A DNA stretch of 64,000 nucleotides, taken from contig SCRO01000070.1 of NCBI GenBank assembly GCA_004298505.1, positions 1-64,000 of the forward strand, read 5' to 3'. Below the pieces are notes generated by a model that worked only from the letters and a program-made list of their open reading frames with translations, ran no database searches and was not told the origin of the DNA. The DNA is from Rhodanobacter sp. GTDB lineage: Bacteria; Pseudomonadota; Gammaproteobacteria; Xanthomonadales; Rhodanobacteraceae. Every line of letters starts with the position of its first letter. Position 1 is the stretch's first letter. Of the stretch, positions 33,057-47,015 are shown in pieces. Position numbers and translations under genes: made by a program.

Positions 33057-33698
33057 ATGAGCAACGCAAACGAGAAGAAGCTGGCCGGCGAAGCCGCGAT
33101 CCGCTACGTCGAGGACGGTACCATCATCGGCGTCGGCACCGGCTCGACCGTGGCGTTCTTCATCGACGCGCTGGGCGACCTGAAGGATCGCATCCAGGGC
33201 GCCGTCTCCAGTTCGGAGCGCTCGACTGCGCAACTGAAAAAGCTCGGTATCCCCGTACTCGACCTCAACGCGGCTGGCCCGTTGGCCATCTACATCGACG
33301 GCGCCGACGAGTGCGATCCGTACAAGCGCCTGATCAAGGGCGGCGGTGCGGCACTGACGCGCGAGAAGATCGTGGCCGCAGCGAGCGCGAAGTTTGTCTG
33401 CATCATCGACTCGAGCAAACGCGTCAAGCTGCTCGGCAAGTTTCCGGTGCCGATCGAGGTGATCCCGATGGCGCGCAGCCTGGTCGGTCGCGAGATCGTC
33501 AAGCGCGGTGGTCAGCCGGTGTGGCGCGACGGCGTGGTCACCGACAACGGCAACTGGATCATCGATGTGCACAACTGGCAGATCGCCGATCCGACCGCGC
33601 TGGAGAGCGAACTGAACCAGTTGCCGGGCATCGTCACCGTCGGCCTGTTTGCCCGCCGCCCGGCTGACGTGGTGCTGGTCGGCGACCGCGAAATGTAG
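33057..33698 (+). CDS. rpiA: ribose-5-phosphate isomerase A
   Basis: [74 protein letters not shown]. Confidence 0.96.
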   Translation: MSNANEKKLAGEAAIRYVEDGTIIGVGTGSTVAFFIDALGDLKDRIQGAVSSSERSTAQLKKLGIPVLDLNAAGPLAIYIDGADECDPYKRLIKGGGAALTREKIVAAASAKFVCIIDSSKRVKLLGKFPVPIEVIPMARSLVGREIVKRGGQPVWRDGVVTDNGNWIIDVHNWQIADPTALESELNQLPGIVTVGLFARRPADVVLVGDREM

Positions 33699-33766
33699 GT
33701 CGTGGTTGACCCACTGAGACGAAGAGCGGTCCGTGCGGGCCGCTTTGGACTTTGGACTCGGGCACC

Positions 33767-35692
33767 TTATTCGTCGGGACGCGGCTTCCATCCATCGCGA
33801 AAGCGCAGGTGTCGCGAGGAATGCCGCGCCTCGCGCAGCCGCTTCGCATGCGCCGCCAGGACATCGCCGCGGGTGATGATGCCGACCAGCTTGTGCGGGT
33901 CGTCCTTGCTCACGACCACCAGGCGGCCCACGCTCTCGGCGACCATGTGGTCGGCTGCCTCGCGCAGCGAATGGTCTTCGCTGACCGCGATCGGGGGCCG
34001 GCTCAGCAGTTCGCCCAGGGTCAGCGTGTAATGCCATTGCGGATCGAGCAGGCTGCGCCGGGTCAACACGCCGCGCACGTGGCCTTGCTCGTCCACCACG
34101 GGAAAGCCCTGGTGATGCGAGTGTGGGGGTTCCTCATTCAGCCAGCGGCGTACTTCGGCCAGCGCCTGGGTGGTCTTGAGCGTTGCCACGTCACGCGAAC
34201 AGGCGGTGCCTACGCTGACCCGCCCCAGATAGTCGGCTGCATACTCCGACGGCACGCGTACACCGCGACGTGCAATCTTTTCGGTCATGATGGTATTGCG
34301 CATGAACAACGCCGAAATCAGATAGGCCGCGGTGCAACCTCCCAGCAACGGTAGCAGGCAAGCTGGCTGGCGGGTGGTTTCAAAAGCAAACACCACCGCC
34401 GTCAGCAGCGCGCGTGAAGAGCCGGCAAAAATGGCCGCCATGCCCACCAGTGCGGCGATACGCGGATCAATGTCGAAGCCGGGCAGCACGTGGTTGATGC
34501 CGATGCCCACGACCGCACCGAGCGAACCGCCGATCATGAACAGGGGCGCCAGCGTGCCGCCAGAGGTACCGCTGCCCAACGCGATCACCCACGAAATGAA
34601 CTTCAGGGAGCCGAAGGTGACCAGCATGGTGAGACCAAAATGCCCCTGCACCAGCGCGTCGATATTGTCGTAGCCCACGCCCAGGGTGCGTGGCTCGATC
34701 CAGCCCACGAAACCGGCTACCAGGGCACCGATGACCGGCCACCACATCCAGTGGATCGGCAGCTTCTCGAACAGGTCCTCGACGCCATACACCGCCTTGG
34801 TCACCCCGATCGAGGCGACACCCACGATGCCGCCGATCACGACGAAACTGACCAGGGCGAGGCCACCGGGCTCGAGCACTTCGGGCATCGGGAACACCGG
34901 CGCGGCGCCGTAGGTGGCATAGCGCACGGTGACCGCGGTCACCGTGGCCAGCGCCACCGGAATCAGCGAGCGCGGACGCAACTCGAACAACAGCAGTTCC
35001 ACGGCGAGCACCAGCGACGCCACCGGCGCGCCGAATACCGCCGCCATGCCGGCAGCCGCGCCGGCCGCCAGCAGCACCTTGCGCTCGTTGGCGGTGACAC
35101 GTAGCAGCTGGCCGATCAGCGAGCCCAGCGCGCCGCCGGTGGAGATGATCGGCCCCTCGGCGCCGAACGGGCCGCCGGTGCCGATCGCGAATGCCGAGGA
35201 CACCGGTTTCAGCCAGGTGATGCGTGGGGGGATATTGGATTCGTTGGTGAGGATCTGCTCCATCGCCTCGGGGATGCCATGCCCCTGGATCGCGCGCGAG
35301 CCCCAGCGCGCCATGATGCCGGCGAGCAGGCCACCGACGGCCGGAATCAGGATGACCCAGGCGCCGAGGTGGTTGTCCGCTGGTGACAGCACGAACGAGC
35401 CGCTGCGGGCGCTCGGGCCGATCACATCCGACACCCGACCGTAGAAGAACAGATCGGTGATCAGGTTGATCATCAGCATCAACAGCTGGGCCACGTAAGC
35501 CGCCGCGACACCCAGGATCACCGCCAGCACGCTGATCAGCAAAATGCGGTGGGTGACCAGGGTGGATTTGCGCGGCATACGCGCGGCGTCCAGTGACAGC
35601 CCGAGCCCCGGTGCAATCGGCAGCGCATCGGTGCTGCCGACCGTGCGCACATCGGCGTGCCCGACCGGATCGTCAGTGGCTGGCGTCATCAA
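33767..35692 (-). CDS. ClC family chloride channel with C-terminal CBS domains
   Basis: GTGGPFGAEGPIISTGGALGSLIGQ; GSGTSGGTLAPLFMIGGSLG; CBS pair VLTRRSLLDPQWHY..., VGIITRGDVLAAH. Confidence 0.92.
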   Translation of the reverse strand: MMTPATDDPVGHADVRTVGSTDALPIAPGLGLSLDAARMPRKSTLVTHRILLISVLAVILGVAAAYVAQLLMLMINLITDLFFYGRVSDVIGPSARSGSFVLSPADNHLGAWVILIPAVGGLLAGIMARWGSRAIQGHGIPEAMEQILTNESNIPPRITWLKPVSSAFAIGTGGPFGAEGPIISTGGALGSLIGQLLRVTANERKVLLAAGAAAGMAAVFGAPVASLVLAVELLLFELRPRSLIPVALATVTAVTVRYATYGAAPVFPMPEVLEPGGLALVSFVVIGGIVGVASIGVTKAVYGVEDLFEKLPIHWMWWPVIGALVAGFVGWIEPRTLGVGYDNIDALVQGHFGLTMLVTFGSLKFISWVIALGSGTSGGTLAPLFMIGGSLGAVVGIGINHVLPGFDIDPRIAALVGMAAIFAGSSRALLTAVVFAFETTRQPACLLPLLGGCTAAYLISALFMRNTIMTEKIARRGVRVPSEYAADYLGRVSVGTACSRDVATLKTTQALAEVRRWLNEEPPHSHHQGFPVVDEQGHVRGVLTRRSLLDPQWHYTLTLGELLSRPPIAVSEDHSLREAADHMVAESVGRLVVVSKDDPHKLVGIITRGDVLAAHAKRLREARHSSRHLRFRDGWKPRPDE

Positions 35693-36129
35693 GGTTTCAC
35701 AGTATGGAAAGCGGGGATTTTACGCTGCTGCAATGCGGGGAAAAAGAGGAAAGTCGCGAAACGTCGCGAAACTTCCTGCGATCTCGCCCATCACCGCCGA
35801 ACTGCACAGATCCGACCGTCGCGCCAGCCGACCTTGGCAAAGATTCGACAACTTGCTGACCAACACGATAGGCGAATGGTGGCGATGTCGCCGCCGCAAA
35901 GGTGGGTCAAGAGTATTGACTGGTAGTGGGCCACTTTAGTTGGCCATTAACAAATAGCTCTACACTGAACAACCCCTCCACCCATCGACCTCACGCGCTG
36001 CACCTACTTCAGCTACCTTCAGGCTCATACCTGACTTGGAAAAGACTTGCGCGGACGTAGTGCCCATGCAGCGCACGGTATGACTCTCACCATTTCCCTC
36101 TATTTCCCGCAGGTAGCTTTTAGGCTACG

Positions 36130-36468
36130 ATGAGCATCGTCGAAGTCCGCCAGTACCAAACCGCCGCCGGCCGCACTCCGTTTGCCGAATGGTTGAAGGC
36201 ACTACGCGACCGGTAGGCCGTCAGGGCCATCACCGCGCGCCTGACCCGCCTGCAAACCGGGAACCGCGGCGACTGGAAATCCATAGGCGCCGGCGTGCTG
36301 GAACTGCGGATCGACACCGGGCCGGGCTACCGCGTGTATTGCGGGCAGGACGGCAAGACCCTGGTGCTGCTGCTGTGCGGCGGCAACAAGCGAACCCAAG
36401 CCAAAGACATCGAGCGCGCCCATGGCTACTGGGAAGATTACCAAGCACACCGCCAGCGTCCCGTTTGA
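36130..36468 (+). pseudogene. RelE/HigB-like addiction-module toxin interrupted by in-frame TAG
   Basis: MSIVEVRQYQTAAGRTPFAEWLKALRDR-TAG(36214-36216)-AVRAITARLTRLQTGNRGDWKSIGAGVLELRIDTGPGYRVYCGQDGKTLVLLLCGGNKRTQAKDIERAHGYWEDY. Confidence 0.8.
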
Positions 36469-36745
36469 CGCCGCCGACTTCCTGCACGCCGACGATATCC
36501 CCGGCTACCTGGCCGAAGTCACCCGCGACGGCGACACCCGCGCCCTGCCCCTTGCGCTGCGCACCGCCGCCGACGTACTCGGCATGGCCGAACTGTCCCG
36601 CCGTACCGGACTGAACCGCGAAACGTTGTACCGCACTCTTTCCCAGCACGGCAACCCGCGCCTGGACACGCTTGCGACCATCCTCGACGCCTTTGGACTC
36701 CGCCTCGCGCTTGAGCCCGTCACCGGCAAGCGGCGTGCCGCATAA
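36422..36745 (+). CDS. addiction-module antidote protein, HTH (HigA-like)
   Basis: MATGKITKHTASVPFDAADFLHADDIPGYLAEVTRDGDTRALPLALRTAADVLGMAELSRRTGLNRETLYRTLSQHGNPRLDTLATILDAFGLRL. Confidence 0.85.
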   Translation: MATGKITKHTASVPFDAADFLHADDIPGYLAEVTRDGDTRALPLALRTAADVLGMAELSRRTGLNRETLYRTLSQHGNPRLDTLATILDAFGLRLALEPVTGKRRAA

Positions 36746-36886
36746 AGAATCGCCGCGACAGGACGAACCACCGAATACTCAGAAACGCTGCTGCGGAGTG
36801 CGCGCACGCACGGCCACTGTCTTGCGCAAATGGCTACGGCACCGTAGCTGCGCAATTGTATCAACCGAGAGTGTCTTTAACAGCAG

Positions 36887-39467
<2,581 letters not shown>

Positions 39468-39475
<8 letters not shown>

Positions 39476-41063
39476 CGTCGGCATTGTCGAGTAGCATCGG
39501 GCGAACTTGCGATTTGATAAACGCCCGCTCCGCCTTAGTGATGCCGTATTTGTCGAACAGCGCTTCGTCGGTCCAGGTGCAATCGAAGCTTTGCAAAGGC
39601 ACCCATGTATAGGTCCCGTGCGTCGCGTCCTGAGTAATCTTCCGAAGGGACGCGAGAAAACGGAAAAACCGTGTCGTGTAGTACGACTGTACGCTCTGCG
39701 CCTCGCTTTCCGACGCAACGTAAAAGAATAAAAATGACTGAGTGCACACCGAGGGAGAAGGGGCCAGTTGCGGCTTGCCAAGGATTTGGTGCGGTACTGC
39801 GTCCCCACCGTTGTAGGCCTTGGGCACAAGAACCTTCCATGTGTCGATCAGGTGCGCGCTCTTGGTCACTGCCTTGCGCGCGATGTAACCTACATCGCGC
39901 TTCATCTTGCGAATGTAAAAAAGCGGCACATCGCCAGCGCGCTCTTTCTGGTGGAAGTCGTCGAAGTTGGACGTCCAGCCGAACTCCTTGTCACGCGCCA
40001 AGATACTGTTGATTGAAGGCTCCTGGTACGCCAGCACTTTGCGCAAGATGGACATGGCGCGGCCATCGCGCACAAATATGTCGTACTCGCCCAAATTGCG
40101 CGGCATGGGGCCGATCACGTCGCCGCTGCGCATCGTCGTAACGCGGCAATCGCCGTTGTGAGCCGCGTCCCACAGGAAATAGCACACACCGGCCTTGATC
40201 TCCACGCCCGGGAAAACTTCGCTGGCGGCGGGGTAGTCCACCAGCTCACGCAGTCTGTGGTCGGCAAGCATGGTATGGCGAAATTCATTGAGCCCAAGTC
40301 CTGATGCCATCCACCGTGCGGGAATGACCATCGCCAACAGATTGGGCTCCAGCTGCTTGGCCTGCTCCACAAAGTGCTGGTAAATGGGTACGTCGCGCGT
40401 GCCTCCATCCGAACCAAGCTGGTACGGCGGGTTGCCGATGATGACGTCGAATTTCATGTTTTCTCCAAACAGGTCGGCTATGCGACCCTTAATGTCGCTC
40501 GTATGGATAAGCGCGTAGGCATGTGTTTCCTGCTTGTTTCCGCGGTCGTAGGCTGACTGGCTTGCACCACAAAAAGCGCAGCGACCGTTCTTCCACGTGT
40601 GCTCGGTGCGCTCAAACCAGATATTGCCCGCCTCGGTATCGAAGTGCGCGATCGAGTGCTCGCCGTTGGCGTGCTTGGAGCAGTACACGCTGCGCCGTGC
40701 CAGCATGGCGGTGAGCTGGGTGATGCCGATGCCGAACACCTGTTTTTGCAGGATATAGTTGACGCGGTCCTGAATGTCGGGAATTTGCCCGGCCAGCCCT
40801 TCGGTCAGGCGGCTGGTGATCTCGCGCAGGAAGACGCCGGACTTGGTGCACGGGTCGAGAAAGCGTACGTTCGGGTCGGCCCACAGGCTCGCGCCATCGT
40901 GATCCTTCGCCCAGGCTTCGGCCAGGGTATCCAGCATGCGGTTGGCCAGCTCCGGCGGCGTGAACACCTCGTCGTTGGACAGGTTGGCGATGCATGTCAG
41001 CACATCCGGGTTGCGCCCGCGCAGCGTAAAACGCGCCTTCATGGTTTCGGGTGTAACGCTCAT
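39468..41063 (-). CDS. Eco57I-like DNA adenine methyltransferase
   Basis: NDEVFTPPELANRMLDTLAEAW; FLDPCTKSGVFLREI (atypical motif I); FDVIIGNPPYQLG (motif IV). Confidence 0.85.
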
Positions 41064-41554
41064 GCATGTTTCCCAAGCACGAAGCGTGCCTTTTCACGGC
41101 GGAGCATTTGGTAAGGCGTCACGAAGGACACCCCAACACCCAGGCAAGCGTTCGGAATCTTGACGCGGCCCGGCGAGTTGGCTGGTATTTCGTGTGTCAC
41201 CACCGTATGGCCACCGGCAAGTGCGTGCACTACGAGGTAATAGTCGGCAATCTGCATGAACGTATTGATGGCGGCCGGTGTGTACTGCTGGCTGGTCACC
41301 CATTGACTCACCTCGGCGAACTGTGGGCCGAGTGTCGGTGGCGTGCGCCGGAAAAGGTGCTGCCCCTGGTCCTTCGCCCAGGCTGTCAGGGAATCGTCGC
41401 CGCCGTCGATTTCATCGGCCACCTTGTCGATGCTGAACACCGTACCCGTGTTGCCGTGGTGAACCAGCCAATCCCAGAATGCCGGGCAAAAGTCCATGCC
41501 GTAGTGCAGGCGGTTGGCTGACATGAACACGTTGGCGTCCAGCAGGTAGCTCAT
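41060..41554 (-). CDS. PIN-like DUF4411 family protein
   Basis: MSYLLDANVFMSANRLHYGMDFCPAFWDWLVHHGNTGTVFSIDKVADEI; ADYYLVVHALAGGHTVVTHEI. Confidence 0.82.
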   Translation of the reverse strand: MSYLLDANVFMSANRLHYGMDFCPAFWDWLVHHGNTGTVFSIDKVADEIDGGDDSLTAWAKDQGQHLFRRTPPTLGPQFAEVSQWVTSQQYTPAAINTFMQIADYYLVVHALAGGHTVVTHEIPANSPGRVKIPNACLGVGVSFVTPYQMLRREKARFVLGKHA

Positions 41555-42707
41555 GCCGTGACCCCGAGTTCGTGCGCAAGCTGATTGAATGTGGCGGCCT
41601 TGCGCACACCGAGCAGACGGTTGGCTTCCGAGAACGAAGTCATGCCTTCCAGCGCACTCGATACGACAGCGCGGCTGAAGCGTTTGCTGGCACGAGCTCC
41701 AAGACTGCGGTAGAAATCGCCACCGCTCTGGTCCTTACGCTCTTTCAGTTTGCGCAGGCGGTTTTCTTCCTCGCGGTATTGTTGCCATAGCGTGGCCTCG
41801 TTGATGTAGCCGGCATCGAACAGGCGGCGCAGGACCACCAGCGTGCTGACCTTGAACACGCGGGCCAGGCGCTGGATTTCATCGGTGACGGGAGTTTCGG
41901 CGTGATGCGCTGCCCACACCGCTTCCATTGGCATGAGCAGTTCTGCGGCCACCCGGTTGCACCAGCGCTCCATTTGTTGCGCCGGGACCTTGCCTGCCTG
42001 GGCGTCGGACACGCCGGAGGCACCCAGCCACAGATGCGCCAGCTCGTGGCCCAGCGTGAACATCTGGGCGGACTTGCTGTCGGCGCCGTTCAGAAAGATC
42101 AGCGGTGCCAGATCATCGGCCAGCACGAAACCGCGAAATTCGTCCACGTCCAGCGGGCGATGATTGTTGCTGCCGACCACGGATGTCGCCATGACCAGGA
42201 TGCCGGCGTCTTCGGCTGCCCGGATGAGCTGCCTCAGCGCATCTTCCCAGGTGCGCATGGCCTGGCGCTCGGCGGTCGACACCGCCAGTGTTGCGCCAAT
42301 GGCGCGGGCAACCTTCTCGGCAGGCTGCTCCGGTTGTGCGCTGCCGATGAATGGCAGGGGCTCGAAACCTCGCACGCGTGCGTAGTCGCGGTACCAGGCT
42401 TGCCGCTGCTGGCACAGGTAGAGGGTATCGAGCAGGTTGCTGCTGGGCTCCGCGAGGAATTGATCGCGCACAGTACGGAAGTCGGGTACCGGAAGCGCGA
42501 GCTCGGGCGGCTCGGGCAGAAAGAAATAACCGATGGCGGTATGCGTGAGACGGGCAAAATTCTCAAGCTGCCTCAGCGTAGGCTGCGCGTCTCCACTGAG
42601 CCACAACGGCCATTTGGGAAAGCGCTGCGTCAAATCCTCATCGTGCAGCCGCTCGCGCTGCGCGGCCCAGCGCAATACGGGGATGGAAGCGGCAATGCCG
42701 GAATCGG

Positions 42708-42711
<4 letters not shown>
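41551..42711 (-). CDS. HTH/ImmA-IrrE family metallo-endopeptidase
   Basis: HELAHLWLG zinc-protease motif; N-terminal helical region with LGDAQP TLRQLENFARLT-like XRE character. Confidence 0.85.
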
Positions 42712-43345
<634 letters not shown>

Positions 43346-43349
<4 letters not shown>

Positions 43350-43645
43350 GCGGACGACCCGCTGCCATGGAACACGGTGCCGCTAGCGACAGATGGGATC
43401 ACCGCAGCACCCGGGTGACCGTGCATCGTTTGTGCATCCACGCAGCGTTCAGTGTCAATGCGCCGAAAACGCCAGGAGCCGCCTACCTGGGATATCGGAA
43501 TCTGCCTGGCCGCGGCGAGCCTGTACACCGTACGTTCAGTGGACGGCAGGGAGCCGGCAAGTGGCCTGATCGTGAGGATGTTGTTGCCGGCCTTGGGCTG
43601 CTTCACCGCGGACTTCCCCGCCGGACACATGACGAAATAGTACAA
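43346..43645 (-). CDS. excisionase/MerR-like HTH protein (possibly degraded)
   Basis: STERTVYRLAAARQIPISQVGGSWRFRRIDTERCVDAQTMHG; ATGA overlap with the methyltransferase. Confidence 0.55.
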
Positions 43646-43890
43646 GCTTCGCCGTGATTGCGACCAACTATCGATACCGTTGGCAAAGGGACAGGTGCAA
43701 ACTCAGGGTTCGCGAAAAGGTTGACCGAAGACATGAGCGTCGGCGCAATCGATGGCGTCCGGATTCGGCGCATCGAAACCCGCTCGCACACGTGCCACCA
43801 ACGCTTGGCATAACGGGCACCCAACGGGCACCAGATACAACAATGGCGCTGCGCTGAAGTCCGTAAACAGCGCCAAGTACTTGATTAAAT

Positions 43891-43964
43891 TGGCAGCCCC
43901 GGATGGATTCGAACCACCGATGCCTGAGTCAGAGTCAGGTGCCTTACCGCTTGGCTACGGGGCT
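43891..43964 (-). tRNA. tRNA-Gln, anticodon CTG, CCA encoded
   Basis: AGCCCCGTAGCCAAGCGGTAAGGCACCTGACTCTGACTCAGGCATCGGTGGTTCGAATCCATCCGGGGCTGCCA; 7-bp acceptor stem, GGTTCGAATCC T-arm. Confidence 0.93.
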
Positions 43965-43977
43965 ATGAAGCTGGAGC

Positions 43978-44370
43978 TTAGCGCTTGGAGAACTGGGTGG
44001 CACGACGTGCCTTGTGCAGGCCGACCTTCTTGCGCTCGACTTCACGCGCATCGCGGGTCACGAAACCAGCCTTGCGCAGCGGCGACTTCAGGCTTTCGTC
44101 ATACTCGACCAGGGCACGGGCGATGCCCAGCCGGATCGCGCCGGCCTGGCCGGTGATGCCACCGCCGGCCACCGTCACCTTGATGTCGAACTTCGCGATG
44201 TTGTCGGTCAGCTCGAGCGGCTGGCGCACGATCATGCACGAGGTCTCGCGACCGAAGAACTGCTCAAGCGACTTGCCGTTCACTTCGATGGCACCGCTGC
44301 CCTTGCGCAGGAACACGCGTGCGGCGGAGGTCTTGCGGCGGCCGGTGCCGTAATTCTGCTGGATTGTCAT
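43978..44370 (-). CDS. rpsI: 30S ribosomal protein S9
   Basis: [37 protein letters not shown]-terminal [17 protein letters not shown]. Confidence 0.98.
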   Translation of the reverse strand: MTIQQNYGTGRRKTSAARVFLRKGSGAIEVNGKSLEQFFGRETSCMIVRQPLELTDNIAKFDIKVTVAGGGITGQAGAIRLGIARALVEYDESLKSPLRKAGFVTRDAREVERKKVGLHKARRATQFSKR

Positions 44371-44379
44371 GCTCATTCC

Positions 44380-44808
44380 TTAAATCTCCAGCGCCTGCGG
44401 CTGCTGTGCGGTATGCGGATGGTCGGCGCCGCCGTAGACCTTGAGCTTGCGATACATCTCGCGGCCCAACGGGTTCTTCGGCAGCATGCCCTTGACGGCG
44501 ATCTCGATCACGCGCTCCGGGTGGGTCGCCAGCAGGTCCTTTAGGGTGGTGGTCTTCAGGTTGCCGACATAACCGGTGAAGCGGTGGTATTTCTTGTCGT
44601 CCAGCTTGGCACCGGTGACGTGCACCTTCTGCGCATTGACCACCACGATATAATCGCCGGTGTCGCAATGCGGGGTGTATTCCGGCTTGTGCTTGCCACG
44701 CAGACGACGGGCGATCTCGGTCGACAGGCGACCGAGCGTCTTGTCCGTGGCATCGACCACGAACCAGTCGCGCTTGACGCTGTCGGCATTGGCGCTGAAC
44801 GTTTTCAT
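44380..44808 (-). CDS. rplM: 50S ribosomal protein L13
   Basis: [59 protein letters not shown]. Confidence 0.98.
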   Translation of the reverse strand: MKTFSANADSVKRDWFVVDATDKTLGRLSTEIARRLRGKHKPEYTPHCDTGDYIVVVNAQKVHVTGAKLDDKKYHRFTGYVGNLKTTTLKDLLATHPERVIEIAVKGMLPKNPLGREMYRKLKVYGGADHPHTAQQPQALEI

Positions 44809-45049
44809 TTCAAATACCTGTCGACCGCCGTTGGGCGGTACGCATGATGGAAGAGCTTCGCTTCGGTGGAACAAAGGCGCAAGATGATAGCGGAGCGGTC
44901 ATCCATGGCGCAAGCCCGCCGACCGGCGAACTGTGAGTCGGCAATGATAGCATGAACGCAGGACCGCTTGAGAAGCCCCCCCGGCACGCGTCGAAGACGG
45001 TGAAACCATGGCGGGCCATGCTGGCCCGCGAACTTCCACAGGAAACCCC

Positions 45050-45691
45050 ATGAGCACCCGCACCCTGAGCCCCCTCGACCGCCTGCTCTGCGGTTGCGAA
45101 CGCGCATTGGAAGCCATCGCCGGCGCACCGCCAGCCACCCGCTCATCGCCTGCCGCCGGCATCGCCGAAGCAGCGCTGGACGAAGCTGAACGGCGCCACG
45201 TCGCGGGCCTGATGCGGGTCAACCATACCGGCGAAGTCTGCGCGCAGGCGTTGTACGTCGGCCAGGCCACGCTGGCACGCGATGCCGACAACCGCGAACA
45301 CCTGCTGCGCGCTGCCGCCGAGGAGACCGATCACCTGGCCTGGTGCGCCGAACGGCTGCAGCAACTACACAGCCGCCCCAGCCGGCTCAATCCGCTGTGG
45401 TACGCCGGCAGCTACGCGATCGGTGCCGTTGCCGCGTTGGCCGGCGACCCGGTCAGCCTCGGCTTCGTGGTCGAAACCGAGCGCCAGGTGGAAACCCATC
45501 TCGCCAGGCACCTGGAAAAGCTGCCGGCACAGGACGCGCGCTCACGCGCCGTGCTGGCTACCATGCAAGCCGACGAGATCCGCCATGCCCAGGCCGCACA
45601 GCAACGCGGCGGCATCGAGCTGCCGTTTCCGCTGCCGCAGCTGATGCGCGCCAGCTCGCTGCTGATGAAGACGGTAGCCTACCGGCTGTAG
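45050..45691 (+). CDS. coq7: 2-polyprenyl-3-methyl-6-methoxy-1,4-benzoquinone monooxygenase
   Basis: [50 protein letters not shown]. Confidence 0.95.
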   Translation: MSTRTLSPLDRLLCGCERALEAIAGAPPATRSSPAAGIAEAALDEAERRHVAGLMRVNHTGEVCAQALYVGQATLARDADNREHLLRAAAEETDHLAWCAERLQQLHSRPSRLNPLWYAGSYAIGAVAALAGDPVSLGFVVETERQVETHLARHLEKLPAQDARSRAVLATMQADEIRHAQAAQQRGGIELPFPLPQLMRASSLLMKTVAYRL

Positions 45692-45698
45692 CGCGCCG

Positions 45699-47015
45699 TC
45701 ACGCCCTGATCCAGCGCCACAGTTCACGCCACGACGGCTTCTTGCCGTACATCAGGATGCCGGTGCGGTAGATCCGCGCGGCCAGCCACACGCAGGCCAG
45801 CAAGGCCACCACCATCAACGCCAGCGACACGACCAGTTCCAGCGGTGGCACCGAGGTCAGCGACCAGCGCACCGGCATGGTGAACGGCGCAAAGAACGGG
45901 ATGTATGACATCGTCACGCCGAGCGGGCCGGTCGGGTCCTTGATCAGGGCGAACACCGCAAAGAAGCCCACGATAATGAACACAGTGACGAAGATCGCGT
46001 ACTGCTGGGTCTCCTGGATCGTGTTGCACATCGCACCGATCGCCGCGTACAGCGCGCCATAGAGCATGAAGCCCAGCGCGAAATACAGCAGGAACACCAG
46101 CAGCAGGCCCGGTGCCATGCTCGGGATCGGAAAGCTCTGCGCGGCGTCGGCGCTCATACCGAAAATCGCGGCCAGCGGCGCGCGCTGACTGCTGAGCACG
46201 AATACCGTGCCGCCCCAGATCGCCATTTGCGCCAGCCCGGCCAGCCCCACGCCGAGCACCTTGCCCAGCAGCATCTGGAACGGGGTCAGCGAGGAGGTCA
46301 GCACCTCCATGATGCGCGAGGTCTTCTCCTCGATCACCGAGGTCATCGTCTGTTGACCGTATATCAGGATCGCGATGTACAGGATGAAGCCCATGAAGTA
46401 CGCAATCATGAACGACTCCTGCCCGCTCTGACCGGTCAGCTTGCCATCGGATACCTTGGTGGTATTCATGTCCGCTGGCGTCATCGCGCGCTTGACCAGG
46501 TCCGCATCCACACCTGACTTACCCAGTCGCACGCCAGCCAGCGCGTTGGATACGGCGCGCTGCAACTTGGACATCGATTCCAGCGAACCCACGTTGCCGC
46601 CGTAGTAGGCAAGCTTGCCGCTGGCCAGGGTGTCGTCGGTGAGCACGAGCACACCGTTCCAGCCATCCTTCTGCTTGTCACTGGAGAACCCGGTCTTGGC
46701 GATCAGGCCGTCACGCACCTTGGTCAAATCGTCACTGGTAGCCGCAAACACCTCCACGGTGTAGCGCGCCTTGGCGTTCGGCCCACTGCCGAGCTTCTCG
46801 GACTCGAGCGCGTGGCTGACCGATTGACCCAAACCCGTGGTGGAGGCATCCACCACCGCCACCCGGCTGGCGCGGTCGCCACCACTCAGCATCAGCGCGG
46901 GCAGCAGCACCATCGCCACCATGAACACCGGTAGAAGTACGGTGGAAATGACGAACGCCTTGGTGCGCACGCGCTCGACGAACTCGCGTCGGATAACCGC
47001 GATGATCTTCTTCAT
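45699..47015 (-). CDS. ABC-2 transporter permease (NatB-like)
   Basis: MKKIIAVIRREFVERVRTKAFVISTVLLPVFMVAMVLLPALML; TSVIEEKTSRIMEVLTSSLTPFQMLLGKVLGVGL. Confidence 0.92.
   Translation of the reverse strand: MKKIIAVIRREFVERVRTKAFVISTVLLPVFMVAMVLLPALMLSGGDRASRVAVVDASTTGLGQSVSHALESEKLGSGPNAKARYTVEVFAATSDDLTKVRDGLIAKTGFSSDKQKDGWNGVLVLTDDTLASGKLAYYGGNVGSLESMSKLQRAVSNALAGVRLGKSGVDADLVKRAMTPADMNTTKVSDGKLTGQSGQESFMIAYFMGFILYIAILIYGQQTMTSVIEEKTSRIMEVLTSSLTPFQMLLGKVLGVGLAGLAQMAIWGGTVFVLSSQRAPLAAIFGMSADAAQSFPIPSMAPGLLLVFLLYFALGFMLYGALYAAIGAMCNTIQETQQYAIFVTVFIIVGFFAVFALIKDPTGPLGVTMSYIPFFAPFTMPVRWSLTSVPPLELVVSLALMVVALLACVWLAARIYRTGILMYGKKPSWRELWRWIRA

Noticed and set aside
43603-43890. Integrase remnant next to tRNA-Gln
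   Set aside because: A short frame (MGARYAKRWWHVCERVSMRRIRTP...) is present but no integrase catalytic motif is recognisable; not claimed.
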